DNA of 54,543 nucleotides, from the NCBI GenBank assembly GCA_964396055.1, contig CAYNDV010000014.1:1-54543 (forward strand), given 5' to 3'. The notes under the pieces are model-generated. The model did no database searches, had not been told where the DNA came from, and was given only the letters and a program-made list of their open reading frames with translations. This DNA is from CAYJPV01 sp964396055. GTDB taxonomy: Bacteria > Acidobacteriota > Vicinamibacteria > Vicinamibacterales > JAKQTR01. Both the position numbers and the translations under genes were made by a program. How positions within the stretch are numbered: the stretch's first letter is position 1; the number at the start of each line of letters is the position of its first letter. This document shows, piece after piece, positions 44,002-53,415 of the stretch.

Positions 44002-46102
44002 GAAGAGCCCCTACCTGCTCCAGCACGCCAACAATCCGGTCGACTGGTACCCCTGGGGTGAGGAGGCGTTCGCCCGCGCCCGGGCCGGCCAGAAGCCCAT
44101 CTTCCTCTCGATCGGCTATTCCACGTGCCACTGGTGCCACGTGATGGAACACGAGTCGTTCGAGGACGGGGACGTGGCGGCCCGCCTCAACCGGGACTTC
44201 GTGCCCGTCAAGGTGGATCGCGAAGAACGGCCCGACATCGACCGCGTCTACATGGCGTTCGTGCAGGCGACCACCGGATCCGGCGGCTGGCCCATGAGCG
44301 TCTGGCTGACGCCGGACCTGAAGCCGTTCTATGGGGGCACCTACTTCCCGCCCACGTCGCGGTGGGGGCGGCCGGGATTCAGCGAGATCCTCGACGAAAT
44401 CGCCCGCGCGTGGCGTGAGGACGCGGATCGTGTGCGCCGATCGGCCGAGTCGCTCACCGCGCACCTGAGAGGGCTTCGCGCGGCACCGGGCGGCGGCGGG
44501 GTTCCCGGAACAGAAGTGCTCGACGCGGCCGTGGCCGCCTTCCGCGCGGCGTACGATCACCGACGGGGCGGCTTCGGCCAGGCCCCGAAGTTCCCGCGGC
44601 CGAGCGAACTGTTGTTCCTGCTGCGCGAACACGTGCGCACGGGAGAGGATGCCGCCCGGGACATGGCGCTGGGCACGCTGCAGGCCATGGCGATCGGCGG
44701 GATGCGCGACCACGTCGGCGGCGGCTTCCACCGCTACTCGGTGGACGCGGAGTGGCGCGTGCCGCACTTCGAGAAGATGCTCTACGACCAGGCGCAGCTG
44801 GTGCTGGCGTACCTGGAGGCGGCGCAGCTCACCGGCGAACCCGTCTACGCCGACGTGGCCTCGGACACCCTCGACTACGTGCTGCGCGATCTCACCTCTC
44901 CCGAAGGCGCCTTCTTCTCGGCCGAGGACGCCGACAGCGTGCCGCCGGATCGGGGCGGCCGCCGGGACCCCGGGGCCCCGGCGCCCCGCAAGCTGGAAGG
45001 CGCGTTCTACCTGTGGGAGTTCGACGAGGTGGCCGACGTGGCCGGCGACGATGCCGACCTCGTCCGGGCGCGCTTCGGGATCGAACCGGAGGGCAACGCG
45101 CCCTTCGATCCCCACGACGAGTTCGGCCGGGGCAACCTGTTGTACGTCGCGCAGGACCTGGAGTCGGTCGGCCGGGAGTCCGGGCTGCCGGCCGCCGAGG
45201 TGGCCGCACGCCTCGAACGTGCACGCCTGCGCCTGCGGGAAGCCCGGTCCGCCCGGCCGCGTCCACATCTCGACGACAAGGTGCTGGCCGCCTGGAACGG
45301 CCTGATGATTGCCGCGTTTGCGCGGGCGGCACGGGTGCTGGGACGCGTGGACTATCTCACCGCGGCGCGCCGCGCCGCCGGGTTCATCCATGAGCGACTG
45401 TGGAGCGCCGAAGGCCGTACGCTCCTGCGCCGCTATCGCGACGGCGACGCCGCCATCGCGGCCTACGCAGACGACTATGCCAACGTCGTCTGGGGCCTGA
45501 TTGAGCTGTTCCAGGCTGACGGCGACGGCGCCTGGCTGGAGTGGGCGCTGGACCTGCAGGCCCGGCAGGACGAGTTGTTCTGGGACGACGCCGACGGCGG
45601 CTGGTTTGCCACGACGGGTGACGACCCGAGCGTGCTGCTGCGGATGAAGGACGACTACGACGGCGCCGAACCCTCGGCCAGCGCCGTCGGCGCGCACAAC
45701 CTGCTGGCGCTGGCGCACCTCACGGGCGACACGCGCTGGGCGGCGCGCCTCGACCGCCTCCTGGGCGCGTTCGGGACGCGGGCGGCCGCCGCCGGCCGCG
45801 GCGTGCCGATGCTGCTGGCGGCCCTCTCGGCGTATCACGCCGGCGTTCAGCAGGTGGTCGTCGCGGGCCCGTTCGATGATCCGGCGACCTGGCAGCTGGC
45901 GCGTGAGGCGTCGTCGCACTACCTGCCGTTTGCGGTGCTGGCCGTCGTCGAACCGGGGCGGGCGACCGCGAGTCTGTCGCCGGCGGTGACGGCGATGACG
46001 CCGCAGGACGGCAGGCCCGCGGCCTACGTGTGCCGCGACTTCGCCTGTCAGTCACCCGTCACGTCGCCTGACGCCCTGGCGGCACTGCTGCGTCGGCGGT
46101 GA
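43979..46102 (+). CDS. Thioredoxin-domain protein DUF255 (YyaL/SPATA20 type)
   Basis: 707 residues, the usual length. The N-terminal thioredoxin-fold domain starts NRLAREKSPYLLQHANNPVD and includes the CxxC-like SIGYSTCHWCHVMEHESFED (about residues 42-61), with DREERPDIDRVYMAFVQATT after it. The C-terminal two-thirds is an alpha/alpha-barrel resembling glycosidases (KVLAAWNGLMIAAFARAARV). The family is widespread and of unknown biochemical role. ATG 43979 overlaps the YihY gene by 23 bp in another frame. It is followed by a promoter for the efflux operon. Confidence 0.93.
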   Translation: MPNRLAREKSPYLLQHANNPVDWYPWGEEAFARARAGQKPIFLSIGYSTCHWCHVMEHESFEDGDVAARLNRDFVPVKVDREERPDIDRVYMAFVQATTGSGGWPMSVWLTPDLKPFYGGTYFPPTSRWGRPGFSEILDEIARAWREDADRVRRSAESLTAHLRGLRAAPGGGGVPGTEVLDAAVAAFRAAYDHRRGGFGQAPKFPRPSELLFLLREHVRTGEDAARDMALGTLQAMAIGGMRDHVGGGFHRYSVDAEWRVPHFEKMLYDQAQLVLAYLEAAQLTGEPVYADVASDTLDYVLRDLTSPEGAFFSAEDADSVPPDRGGRRDPGAPAPRKLEGAFYLWEFDEVADVAGDDADLVRARFGIEPEGNAPFDPHDEFGRGNLLYVAQDLESVGRESGLPAAEVAARLERARLRLREARSARPRPHLDDKVLAAWNGLMIAAFARAARVLGRVDYLTAARRAAGFIHERLWSAEGRTLLRRYRDGDAAIAAYADDYANVVWGLIELFQADGDGAWLEWALDLQARQDELFWDDADGGWFATTGDDPSVLLRMKDDYDGAEPSASAVGAHNLLALAHLTGDTRWAARLDRLLGAFGTRAAAAGRGVPMLLAALSAYHAGVQQVVVAGPFDDPATWQLAREASSHYLPFAVLAVVEPGRATASLSPAVTAMTPQDGRPAAYVCRDFACQSPVTSPDALAALLRRR

Positions 46103-46151
46103 TCCGCTGCGGGGGCCCGCCGTGCTGTCCTCCGCCTGGCCGGCCGCGGCG

Positions 46152-46182
46152 TTGCACGGTTGTCGTGGTTCCCAGCTACAAT
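46152..46182 (+). promoter_or_regulatory. Candidate promoter of the RND efflux operon
   Basis: TTGCAC (46152-46157) and TACAAT (46177-46182) have a 19-bp spacer, slightly long. The start would be near 46189, giving a leader of about 60 nt before the TolC gene at 46249. No operator-like palindrome or regulator gene adjoins it. Confidence 0.45.
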
Positions 46183-46248
46183 GGAACGTCTCGACACCAG
46201 AGTGAGTCTCAATACCGTGGGCCGCGAGGCTTGGCCCGCCCAATACGC

Positions 46249-47826
46249 ATGCTCAAGAACCCGTTTCTCCAGGGCGTGTGCCGCGCTGCGGCGTGCGCCG
46301 TCGTGATCTGGCTGGCAGGGGGGACCGTCTCCGGCGCGCAGCAGGCCCCTCCCGCCACTCCCGTTCCGGGCCCGGCGCGGCCGCTGACGCTCAACGACGT
46401 GCTCGATCTCGCCGAGGCGCGCAGCGAACAAATCGCCATCGCGCAGTTCGGCGTGGCGCGGGCCATTGCGGGCGAACAGCGGGCCCGCAGCGAGCGCTTC
46501 CCGCAGATCGGCGCGTCGGCGTCGTACGACCGGACCCTGCGCTCGGAGTTCTCGGGACTCTTCTCGGGCGAAGATGCGGGGCCGCCCTGCGAGCCCTTCA
46601 CCCTGATGCCGTCGCGGCCGCTGGATGCGCGTGTGGGCGAGATCGAGCGCGCGATCGATTGTGGCGCGGTGGGCGGCGCGGGCATGTTCGGCGGCGGCGG
46701 CGACCTGTCGGAGTTGCCCTTCGGGCAGGCCAACGCGTTCCGGCTCAACCTGTCGTTCTCGCAGGCGGTCTATGCCGGCGGGCGAATCGACGCCCAGGAG
46801 CGGCTCGCGGCCGCCGGCCGGCGGGTGGCCGACGGCTCGCTGCGGGCCTCCCGTGCGCAGCTGCGCCTGGATGCCACGCAGGCGTTCTACGACGCGGCGC
46901 TGGCCGATCGCCTCGTGGAGATTGCCGAGGCGACCCTGCAGCAGGCCGAAGCCACGCTGGCCCAGGTGGAGCTGTCGTACAAGGCCGGCCGCCTCCCGGA
47001 ATTCGAGTGGCTGCGCGCGCGTGTGGCCCGCGACAACCAGCGGCCCAACGTCATCCGCGTCCGGGCCAGCCGCACGGTGGCCTACCTGCGGCTCAAGCAG
47101 CTGCTGGAAATCCCGGCATCCGAGCCTGTGTCGGTGGCGGCGGACCTCGACGACGCGGTGCTGCCGCCTCCGGACCGGTTCTCGGCGGCGCTCGCCTCGG
47201 TGCGGTCGGTGGCGGCCTCGACGACGGCGTTGGCCCGCGTGCCCGTGCAGCAGGCCGCCGAGGCTGTCGCAGCCCGCGAAGCGTCCCTGCGCATCGCCCG
47301 CTCGGAGCGCCTGCCGTTCGTCTCAGTGAACTCGCTGCTGGGGGAAGTGGCCTACGCCGGGCTGCCGGGGTTCGAGGACTGGCGCACGAACTGGACGATT
47401 GGCGCCAGCCTGTCGCTGCCGCTGTTCAACGGCGGTCGCACGAAAGCCAACATCACCAGCGCCGGCACCGAACTGGGCGAAGCGCGCGCGCGCCAGAAGC
47501 TGGCGCTCGAACTGGCCGAGGCGGAGACCGAGGGCATCCTGGCCGTGCTCGACGCCGCCGTCGCCGCCTGGGAGGCCAGTGCCGGCACCGTCGAGCAGGC
47601 GATGCGCGCCTACGGCATCGCGGAGATGCGGTACCGGGAGGGCATTTCCACGCAGCTGGAACTGCTGGACGCCCGGCTCGTGCTGCAGCAGGCCCAGGTC
47701 AACCGGGCACAGGCAGCCCGGGACGTGCAGATCGCGCGCACGCGCGTCGCCTTGCTGCCGGACCTGCCGCTCGGCAGCGCGGCCGCGAGCGGTGGGGCGG
47801 CCAACGGTTCCAGCGGAGGGTACTAG
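46249..47826 (+). CDS. TolC-family outer-membrane efflux protein
   Basis: 525 residues. A signal peptide (MLKNPFLQGVCRAAACAVVI...SGAQQAP) is followed by two OEP repeats. Each has coiled-coil helices (GEQRARSERFPQIGASASYD; ARQKLALELAEAETEGILAV) and the characteristic beta-barrel strand (FRLNLSFSQAVYAGGRIDAQ; WTIGASLSLPLFNGGRTKAN). An insertion around residues 100-155 (glycine-rich, with two cysteines) is longer than in E. coli TolC. ATG 46249 has a weak ribosome-binding site. The stop is 5 bp before the adaptor gene, so the three efflux genes form an operon. Confidence 0.92.
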   Translation: MLKNPFLQGVCRAAACAVVIWLAGGTVSGAQQAPPATPVPGPARPLTLNDVLDLAEARSEQIAIAQFGVARAIAGEQRARSERFPQIGASASYDRTLRSEFSGLFSGEDAGPPCEPFTLMPSRPLDARVGEIERAIDCGAVGGAGMFGGGGDLSELPFGQANAFRLNLSFSQAVYAGGRIDAQERLAAAGRRVADGSLRASRAQLRLDATQAFYDAALADRLVEIAEATLQQAEATLAQVELSYKAGRLPEFEWLRARVARDNQRPNVIRVRASRTVAYLRLKQLLEIPASEPVSVAADLDDAVLPPPDRFSAALASVRSVAASTTALARVPVQQAAEAVAAREASLRIARSERLPFVSVNSLLGEVAYAGLPGFEDWRTNWTIGASLSLPLFNGGRTKANITSAGTELGEARARQKLALELAEAETEGILAVLDAAVAAWEASAGTVEQAMRAYGIAEMRYREGISTQLELLDARLVLQQAQVNRAQAARDVQIARTRVALLPDLPLGSAAASGGAANGSSGGY

Positions 47827-47831
47827 TCATC

Positions 47832-48968
47832 ATGCACGGACGTCGCTCACCATCGAGGCACTTCTTCTTCACCACGTTGGCCGTCGTGGTGGCGGCCGTG
47901 ATGCTGTCGTCCGCGTGCGGCCCGGGGGCCGAACCGGCAGCGGAGCCTGCGGCGGCCCGGACGCCGGTGGCCGTGTCCATCGGCCCCGAGAGCGTGGTCA
48001 CGGTGGAGCGGACCGAGCTGCGGACCGGTCCGCTGCTGTCGGGCGAATTGCGCGCCGCGCGCGAGGCCACGGTGCGCGCCAAGATGTCCGGGTCCGTGCT
48101 CGAGGTCACCGTCGTGGAAGGCCAGGCCGTCCAGCGCGGGACTGTCATTGCCCGCATCGAGGCCCGCCCCCTGCAGGATGCCCTCGTCTCGTCGCAGTCG
48201 GCGGTCCGGTCGGCCGAGCAGGCGCTGGCCGTCGCCGAGCGGGAGGCCGAGCGGACCGCCACGTTGGTCAAGGGCGGCGCCCTGGCGGAACGTGACCTCG
48301 AACTGGCCCGGACGTCGGTCGCGGGCGCGCAGGCGCAGCTGGCCGACGCCCGGGCGCGGCTGGCGTCGGTGCGGCAGCAGCTCGATGACGCGGTCGTCAC
48401 GGCCCCGATTGGCGGCGTGGTGAGCGGGCGGCCCGTGAACGCCGGCGATGTGGTGTCGCCCGGGACGCCGCTGGCCACCATCATCGATCCGTCGAGCATG
48501 CGATTCGAGGCATCGGTGCAATCCGAGTCCCTGGCGGCGCTGAAGCTGCGCACGCCGGTCGAGTTCCAGGTGCGCGGGTACCCGGGGCAGGTCTTCGAGG
48601 GCCGCATCGAACGCATCGCGCCGACCGCCGATCCGGTGACGCGCCAGGTGACGGTCTTCGTGGCTATTCCCAATACGGCGGGGCAGCTCGTGGCGGGGCT
48701 CTTCGCCGAGGGCCGGGTGACGAGCGAGGTGCGGCAGGGAATCGTGGTGCCGGCGACGGCCGTCGAGATGAACGGCTCCGCCCCGTGGGTGCTCCGCCTG
48801 CGCGACGGCCGGGCGGAGCGGGTGCCCGTGCAGGTGGGCGTGCGTGACGATCGCACGGAGCGGCTGGAAATCCTGTCCGGGCTGGACGCGGGCGACGTGG
48901 TGCTGACGGGCGCGGCGCATGCCGTGACCCCGGGCACGCCCGTCACGGTGACACCGGCCGCCAGGTAG
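47832..48968 (+). CDS. RND efflux periplasmic adaptor lipoprotein (MFP)
   Basis: 378 residues. The N-terminus has a lipobox-like LSSAC (VVAAVMLSSACGPG), so it is probably a lipoprotein. The biotinyl-like domain pair is ATVRAKMSGSVLEVTVVEGQ and VVTAPIGGVVSGRPVNAGDV, separated by a coiled-coil hairpin (residues about 120-175) with TLVKGGALAERDLELARTSV. The beta-barrel and membrane-proximal domains follow (RIERIAPTADPVTRQVTVFV). The adaptor joins the RND pump to TolC. ATG 47832 lies 11 bp after GGAGGG (47815-47820). It is 15 bp upstream of the pump gene. Confidence 0.92.
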   Translation: MHGRRSPSRHFFFTTLAVVVAAVMLSSACGPGAEPAAEPAAARTPVAVSIGPESVVTVERTELRTGPLLSGELRAAREATVRAKMSGSVLEVTVVEGQAVQRGTVIARIEARPLQDALVSSQSAVRSAEQALAVAEREAERTATLVKGGALAERDLELARTSVAGAQAQLADARARLASVRQQLDDAVVTAPIGGVVSGRPVNAGDVVSPGTPLATIIDPSSMRFEASVQSESLAALKLRTPVEFQVRGYPGQVFEGRIERIAPTADPVTRQVTVFVAIPNTAGQLVAGLFAEGRVTSEVRQGIVVPATAVEMNGSAPWVLRLRDGRAERVPVQVGVRDDRTERLEILSGLDAGDVVLTGAAHAVTPGTPVTVTPAAR

Positions 48969-48983
48969 ACGCAGGGACCGTCC

Positions 48984-51860
48984 ATGTTCATCTCCGATTT
49001 CGCCATCCGCAAGCCGATCATCACCGTCGTCACCATGCTGGCGCTGGTGGTGTTCGGCCTGGCGTCGCTGCTGCTGCTGAAGACCGACGAATTCCCCGAC
49101 GTCCAGCCGCCCATCGTCGTCGTGTCGGTGCTGTACCCGGGCGCGGCGCCCGAGAACGTCGAGCGGGAGATCCTCGAGCCGGTCGAGGATGTCATCTCCG
49201 GCATCAGCGGCGTGTCGCAGATCCAGTCGTCCGCCCTCGACAGCTTCGCGGTGTTCCTCGTGCAGTTCGTCTACGAGAAGGACCTGCAGGAAGCCACGCA
49301 GCAGATCCGCGACGAGATCAACGCCATCCGCAACGANNNNNNNNNNNNNNNNNNNNNNNNNNNNNNNNNNNNNNNNNNNNNNNNNNNNNNNNNNNNNNNN
49401 NNNNNNNNNNNNNNNNNNNNNNNNNNNNNNNNNNNNGAGTCGAACGGCCGGCTGGTCCGGCTCGGTGACGTGGCCGTGGTGCGCGACGGCACCGAGGAGC
49501 CGCGGTCGGCGGCCGTCTTCAACGGCGCCGAGGCCGTGGGCATCGAGATCGTCAAGTCCAAGGGTTACAGCACCACGGCGGTGGCGCAGGCCATCCGGGA
49601 CGAGGTGGCCCGGCTGCAGCCGACGCTGCCGGCGGGCACCGAGCTGAAAGTGGTGCGTGATGCCGGCACGCGCGTGGCGCAGTCGGTGGGCGACGTCGAA
49701 TACGCGCTCGTGGAGGGCGCGGTCCTGACGGTGCTGGTCGTCTTCCTCTTCCTGAACTCGTGGCGCTCGACGGTCATTACGGGCGTGGCGTTGCCGATCT
49801 CGGTCATCGCGTCGTTCATTGCCGTGCTGGCGTTCGGGTTCACGTTGAACACGATGTCGCTGCTGGGGCTGTCGCTGGCCATCGGCATCCTGATCGACGA
49901 TGCGATCGTGGTGCGGGAGAACATCGTCCGTCACGTCGAGATGGGGAAGGACCACCTGACGGCCGCCCACGAGGGCACCAGCGAAATCGGGCTCGCGGTG
50001 GCCGCCACCACGTTCTCGATCGTCGTGGTGTTCGTGCCGGTGGCGTTCATGGGCGGCGAGGCGGAGCAGTGGTTTGCGCCCTTCGCCCTGACGATTGCGT
50101 GCTCCGTGCTGGTGTCGTTGTTCGTCTCGTTCTCGCTCGACCCGATGTTGTCGGCCTACTGGCCCGACCCGCACGTGGCCACCGAAGACCGGTGGTTCAT
50201 CAGCCGGTGGCTGGAGCGCTTCAATACCTGGTTCAACCGTCAGGCCGATCGGTACAAGCGCCTGATCGGCTGGGCCCTGACGTACCGCTGGTCGATGGTC
50301 AGCCTGGCGACCGCGTCGTTCTTCGCGGCCCTCGCGCTGCCGGCGCTCGGGATCGTCGGCGGGTCGTTCTTCCCCGTGCAGGACGTGTCCGAGTTCAACG
50401 TCATCATCGAGACGCCGCCCGGGTCGAACATCACCTATACGCGGCTGAAGGCGGAAGAAGTGGCGCGGCTGGCCCGGACCAAGCCGGAGGTGGCGTACAC
50501 CTACACCACCATCGGTGGCAGCGGCGGCCTGGGCAGCGCGTCGGGCGCCGTGGACGAGGCCAATGTCTACGTGCGGCTCGTGCCGAAGCACGACCGGGAA
50601 CGCCACCAGGAAGTGGTGGCGCAGGAACTGCGGCGCGACCTGGCCCGCCTCGGCGGCGTCAGCGCGTGGATCAGCAAGGACACGTTCGGGAACCTGAAGG
50701 AAATCCAGGTGCAGCTGCGCGGCCCGGACATCGTGGAGCTGAACCGCCTGGCCGCGCGGCTGGCGGACCTGCTGCGGGAAACACCCGGCGCCGTCGACGT
50801 CGGGTTGTCGACCAAAGGACAGAAGCCGGAAATCGCCGTCGAACTGGACCGGCCCCTGGCCGGCACGCTGGGCGTCACGGTGGGGCAGGTGGCCCAGTCC
50901 CTGCGGCCGGCGTTTGCGGGCATCGACGCCGGCGACTGGGTGGATCCCCTCGGCGAGACGCGCGACGTGACGGTGCGGCTGGTGCCGGAGGCGCGCGCGA
51001 GCGTGGCCGATCTCGAGAGCCTGCCGCTGGTGATCCCGGGGCCGCAGGGCCCGGCGTCGGTGCCGCTGGGCCAGGTGGCGCGCGTGACGCGCGGGCTGGG
51101 CCCGGCCAAGATCGATCACCTGGACCGGGAACGCGTCATCACCATCCAGGCGAACACCGAGAACCGGGCGCTGACCGAAGTCATCCGTGAGTTCGAGGGG
51201 AAACTCGCCGCGGTGGCGCTGCCGGCCGGCTACGCGATCTCGCAGGGCGGCCAGACCAAGGATCAACAGGAGGTGTTCACGCGCATCCTGGTGGCCCTGG
51301 GCGTGGCGCTGCTGCTGATGTATTTCGTGCTGGTCGTGCAGTTCCAGTCGTTCCTGGATCCGCTCGCCATCCTGCTGTCGCTGCCGTTGTCGCTCATCGG
51401 CGTGATGCTGGCGCTGTGGATGACGGGGTCGACACTGAACATCATGAGCATGATTGGCGTGATCCTGCTGATGGGCATCGTCGCCAAGAACGCCATCCTG
51501 CTCATCGACTTCGCCAAGAGCGCCGAGGAGCAGGGCATGGCGCGCAAGGCGGCCATCGTCGAGGCCGGCCGCGTGCGGCTGCGTCCGATCCTGATGACCA
51601 CCTTCGCGCTCATCGCGGGCATGATCCCGGTGGCGATCGGATCGGGCGAAGGGGCGGACTTCCGGGCGCCGCTCGGCCGGGCCGTGATTGGCGGCGTCAT
51701 CACGTCGACCATCCTGACGCTGCTCGTCATCCCGACCGTGTACGACATCATGAGCCAGTGGCGCGACTGGGCGATGGGGCTGTTCAAGCGGCCCGCCAAG
51801 GCGGGCCGGCGGCCCGGCTCGGCGCCGGCCGAGGGGCTGGCGGACGCCACCGGGGCCTAG
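48984..51860 (+). CDS. RND-family multidrug efflux transporter (interrupted by assembly gap)
   Basis: The frame codes for 958 residues including 34 unknown ones. It begins with FISDFAIRKPIITVVTMLAL (TM1). After the gap are the TM2-6 block, including GILIDDAIVVRENIVRH in TM4 with the paired aspartates needed for proton relay, and the second porter/TM half (IGVILLMGIVAKNAILLIDF, LMTTFALIAGMIPVAIGSGE). The gap falls between residue 117 and the segment aligning near AcrB position 257, so about 145 residues are expected where 33 fit; the real protein is probably about 1,070 residues. The frame on the two sides agrees by chance. It is the last gene of the efflux operon. Confidence 0.93.
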   Translation: MFISDFAIRKPIITVVTMLALVVFGLASLLLLKTDEFPDVQPPIVVVSVLYPGAAPENVEREILEPVEDVISGISGVSQIQSSALDSFAVFLVQFVYEKDLQEATQQIRDEINAIRNXXXXXXXXXXXXXXXXXXXXXXXXXXXXXXXXXXESNGRLVRLGDVAVVRDGTEEPRSAAVFNGAEAVGIEIVKSKGYSTTAVAQAIRDEVARLQPTLPAGTELKVVRDAGTRVAQSVGDVEYALVEGAVLTVLVVFLFLNSWRSTVITGVALPISVIASFIAVLAFGFTLNTMSLLGLSLAIGILIDDAIVVRENIVRHVEMGKDHLTAAHEGTSEIGLAVAATTFSIVVVFVPVAFMGGEAEQWFAPFALTIACSVLVSLFVSFSLDPMLSAYWPDPHVATEDRWFISRWLERFNTWFNRQADRYKRLIGWALTYRWSMVSLATASFFAALALPALGIVGGSFFPVQDVSEFNVIIETPPGSNITYTRLKAEEVARLARTKPEVAYTYTTIGGSGGLGSASGAVDEANVYVRLVPKHDRERHQEVVAQELRRDLARLGGVSAWISKDTFGNLKEIQVQLRGPDIVELNRLAARLADLLRETPGAVDVGLSTKGQKPEIAVELDRPLAGTLGVTVGQVAQSLRPAFAGIDAGDWVDPLGETRDVTVRLVPEARASVADLESLPLVIPGPQGPASVPLGQVARVTRGLGPAKIDHLDRERVITIQANTENRALTEVIREFEGKLAAVALPAGYAISQGGQTKDQQEVFTRILVALGVALLLMYFVLVVQFQSFLDPLAILLSLPLSLIGVMLALWMTGSTLNIMSMIGVILLMGIVAKNAILLIDFAKSAEEQGMARKAAIVEAGRVRLRPILMTTFALIAGMIPVAIGSGEGADFRAPLGRAVIGGVITSTILTLLVIPTVYDIMSQWRDWAMGLFKRPAKAGRRPGSAPAEGLADATGA
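49337..49436. other. Assembly gap of exactly 100 N
   Basis: A run of 100 N inside the RND transporter gene. The round length indicates a placeholder of unknown size. By comparison with RND family layout it hides about 435 bp. Confidence 0.99.
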
Positions 51861-51912
51861 GCTGCGGCGGCGCGGTGTAGACTGGGCCCTGCCCCCACTG
51901 CGAGGTTGCGCC

Positions 51913-53319
51913 ATGGCGCGTGCCGCTCTGCGCACGGCTGTTGTCGGGTGCCTGGTCCTGAGTGCGCTGGCAGGGACGGCGAGCGCTGCGCCTCAGGACC
52001 CGATTGTCCTGGTGCGGGCCTGGTGGGATGCGGCGGATGCCGGGGCCCGGGCGTCGGCTGCGGCACGCGTCGCCGCGCACAAGGACTACCGGCCGGCGAG
52101 GCTGCGCGAGTGGCTGCACAAGGCCGTGGCGTTCCCGGCGCTGACACCCGGGTCCCACACGATGACCGTGGACGTGGGCGGCGGCCAGCAGCGGCGGATC
52201 TTCCTGATCGTCCCTGAGGGGTATCGTCCGGATCGGGCCTGGCCGCTGATCTACGCGCTGCATCCGTCGGGGGAACCAGCCGACCGGTGGGCCGAGCAGG
52301 TACACCGGATGCTGGGGCGGCGCGGAGCCGATTTCGTCGTGGCGTCGCCGGAGTACTTCAAGAACTACCTCATCGAGGCGCCGCCCTACATCCCGGAACA
52401 CCAGGCGCTCATCGACGCGGTGGCGCGCCAGGTGCACGTCAACGCGGATCGCGTGTATCCCTTCGGGTATTCGCGCGGCGGGTTCGGGGCGTGGTACGCC
52501 GCGCTGTACTATCCTCACCGCTTTGCCGGCATGGTGTGCATGGCGGCCGGCTTCGACGTGGCGCCGGCCGACGATGGGCTGTGGACGCACCTGGTGCGCA
52601 ACGTCGCGCACCTGCCCGTGCTGAACACCTGGGGCGAACGGGATCCGTTGATCATCCGGGACATCGGTGACAACCCGGTGGGCACCTTCGCCGAGTCGAA
52701 CCGGCGCTTCGCCCGCGAGCTGCAGGGCATGGACCTGCCCATCACGAACCTGGAAGTACCGGGCGGCGTGCACAACCAGCTTGCGCCGCCCGGGCCAGCG
52801 ATCGTGACGATCATCACGGGTGTCCGCCAGGACGACCCGAAGCGGCTCACCCACGTGTTCCGGCACCTCCATCAGGCGGGCAGTTACTGGCTCGAGGGCC
52901 TGTCGTGGGTGGGAGAACGGTGGGGCGACGACCTGATCCCTCCGCTGCCGGCGGGCAGCCAGCCGGCTGCTCGCGATGCGGCGGCACTCGCGAGGCAAAT
53001 CGAACCCCTGCTGGGCCGGATGACGGGCGAGCGGGACGGCCAGGTGATTCGCGTCACCCGTCGGCATATCGGCGACGTGGTCGTCTGGCTCGGCGAGCAG
53101 ACGATCGACTGGGGCAAGCCGGTGACGATCGAGGTTGACGGCCGGTCAGCCTTCACCGGGCGGGTGACTCCGGACGCGGCGGTGGCGCTCGCGCGAGCGA
53201 AGGCGACGATGGACTTCGAACAACTGCGCTTCGCGGGCATCCGGATCGACGCCGATGGCCGCGCGACGGTCCTGACGGAGGCCACGATGCCGGAGCCGGT
53301 CTGGAAGACGGCGCGCTAG
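51913..53319 (+). CDS. Exported alpha/beta-hydrolase (PHB-depolymerase/prolyl-oligopeptidase-like)
   Basis: 468 residues. A signal peptide (MARAALRTAVVGCLVLSALA, ending SAAPQ) precedes a helical N-terminal region and an alpha/beta-hydrolase core: nucleophile serine in YPFGYSRGGFGAWYAALYYP (GxSxGG), acid in TWGERDPLIIRD, and histidine in EVPGGVHNQLAPPG. The C-terminal 120 residues are a separate beta-rich domain (VIRVTRRHIGDVVVWLGEQT). An exported esterase or depolymerase is likely; the substrate is unknown. ATG 51913 has a modest AGGT site. It lies 52 bp after the RND gene and may have its own promoter. Confidence 0.75.
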   Translation: MARAALRTAVVGCLVLSALAGTASAAPQDPIVLVRAWWDAADAGARASAAARVAAHKDYRPARLREWLHKAVAFPALTPGSHTMTVDVGGGQQRRIFLIVPEGYRPDRAWPLIYALHPSGEPADRWAEQVHRMLGRRGADFVVASPEYFKNYLIEAPPYIPEHQALIDAVARQVHVNADRVYPFGYSRGGFGAWYAALYYPHRFAGMVCMAAGFDVAPADDGLWTHLVRNVAHLPVLNTWGERDPLIIRDIGDNPVGTFAESNRRFARELQGMDLPITNLEVPGGVHNQLAPPGPAIVTIITGVRQDDPKRLTHVFRHLHQAGSYWLEGLSWVGERWGDDLIPPLPAGSQPAARDAAALARQIEPLLGRMTGERDGQVIRVTRRHIGDVVVWLGEQTIDWGKPVTIEVDGRSAFTGRVTPDAAVALARAKATMDFEQLRFAGIRIDADGRATVLTEATMPEPVWKTAR

Positions 53320-53353
53320 TCACGGGACCCCCGGGGCGTGGCCCGGCGTCTTA

Positions 53354-53408
53354 CCCTCCACAACGAGTCTGAGTTCAGTGCCCCTGCGGAGCAGGGGCGC
53401 GTGGAGGG
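53354..53408 (+). promoter_or_regulatory. Possible Shine-Dalgarno-sequestering leader of the NmrA gene
   Basis: CCCTCCAC (53354-53361) is perfectly complementary to GTGGAGGG (53401-53408), which holds the ribosome-binding site of the next gene. Between them lies another stem, GCCCCTGC / GCAGGGGC (53380-53387 with 53391-53398), with a 3-nt loop. The leader could fold into a two-stem structure that hides the ribosome-binding site. Confidence 0.4.
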
Positions 53409-53415
53409 ATTTCCC

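Noticed and set aside
46278..47831. Long N-terminal extension of the efflux adaptor
   Set aside because: It is a shadow of the TolC gene; the adaptor has a lipoprotein signal at 47832.
47847..51935. A long minus-strand open frame of 1,362 codons
   Set aside because: It is antisense to the adaptor and RND genes, passes through the N gap, and has the same repeated low-complexity character as other shadow frames.
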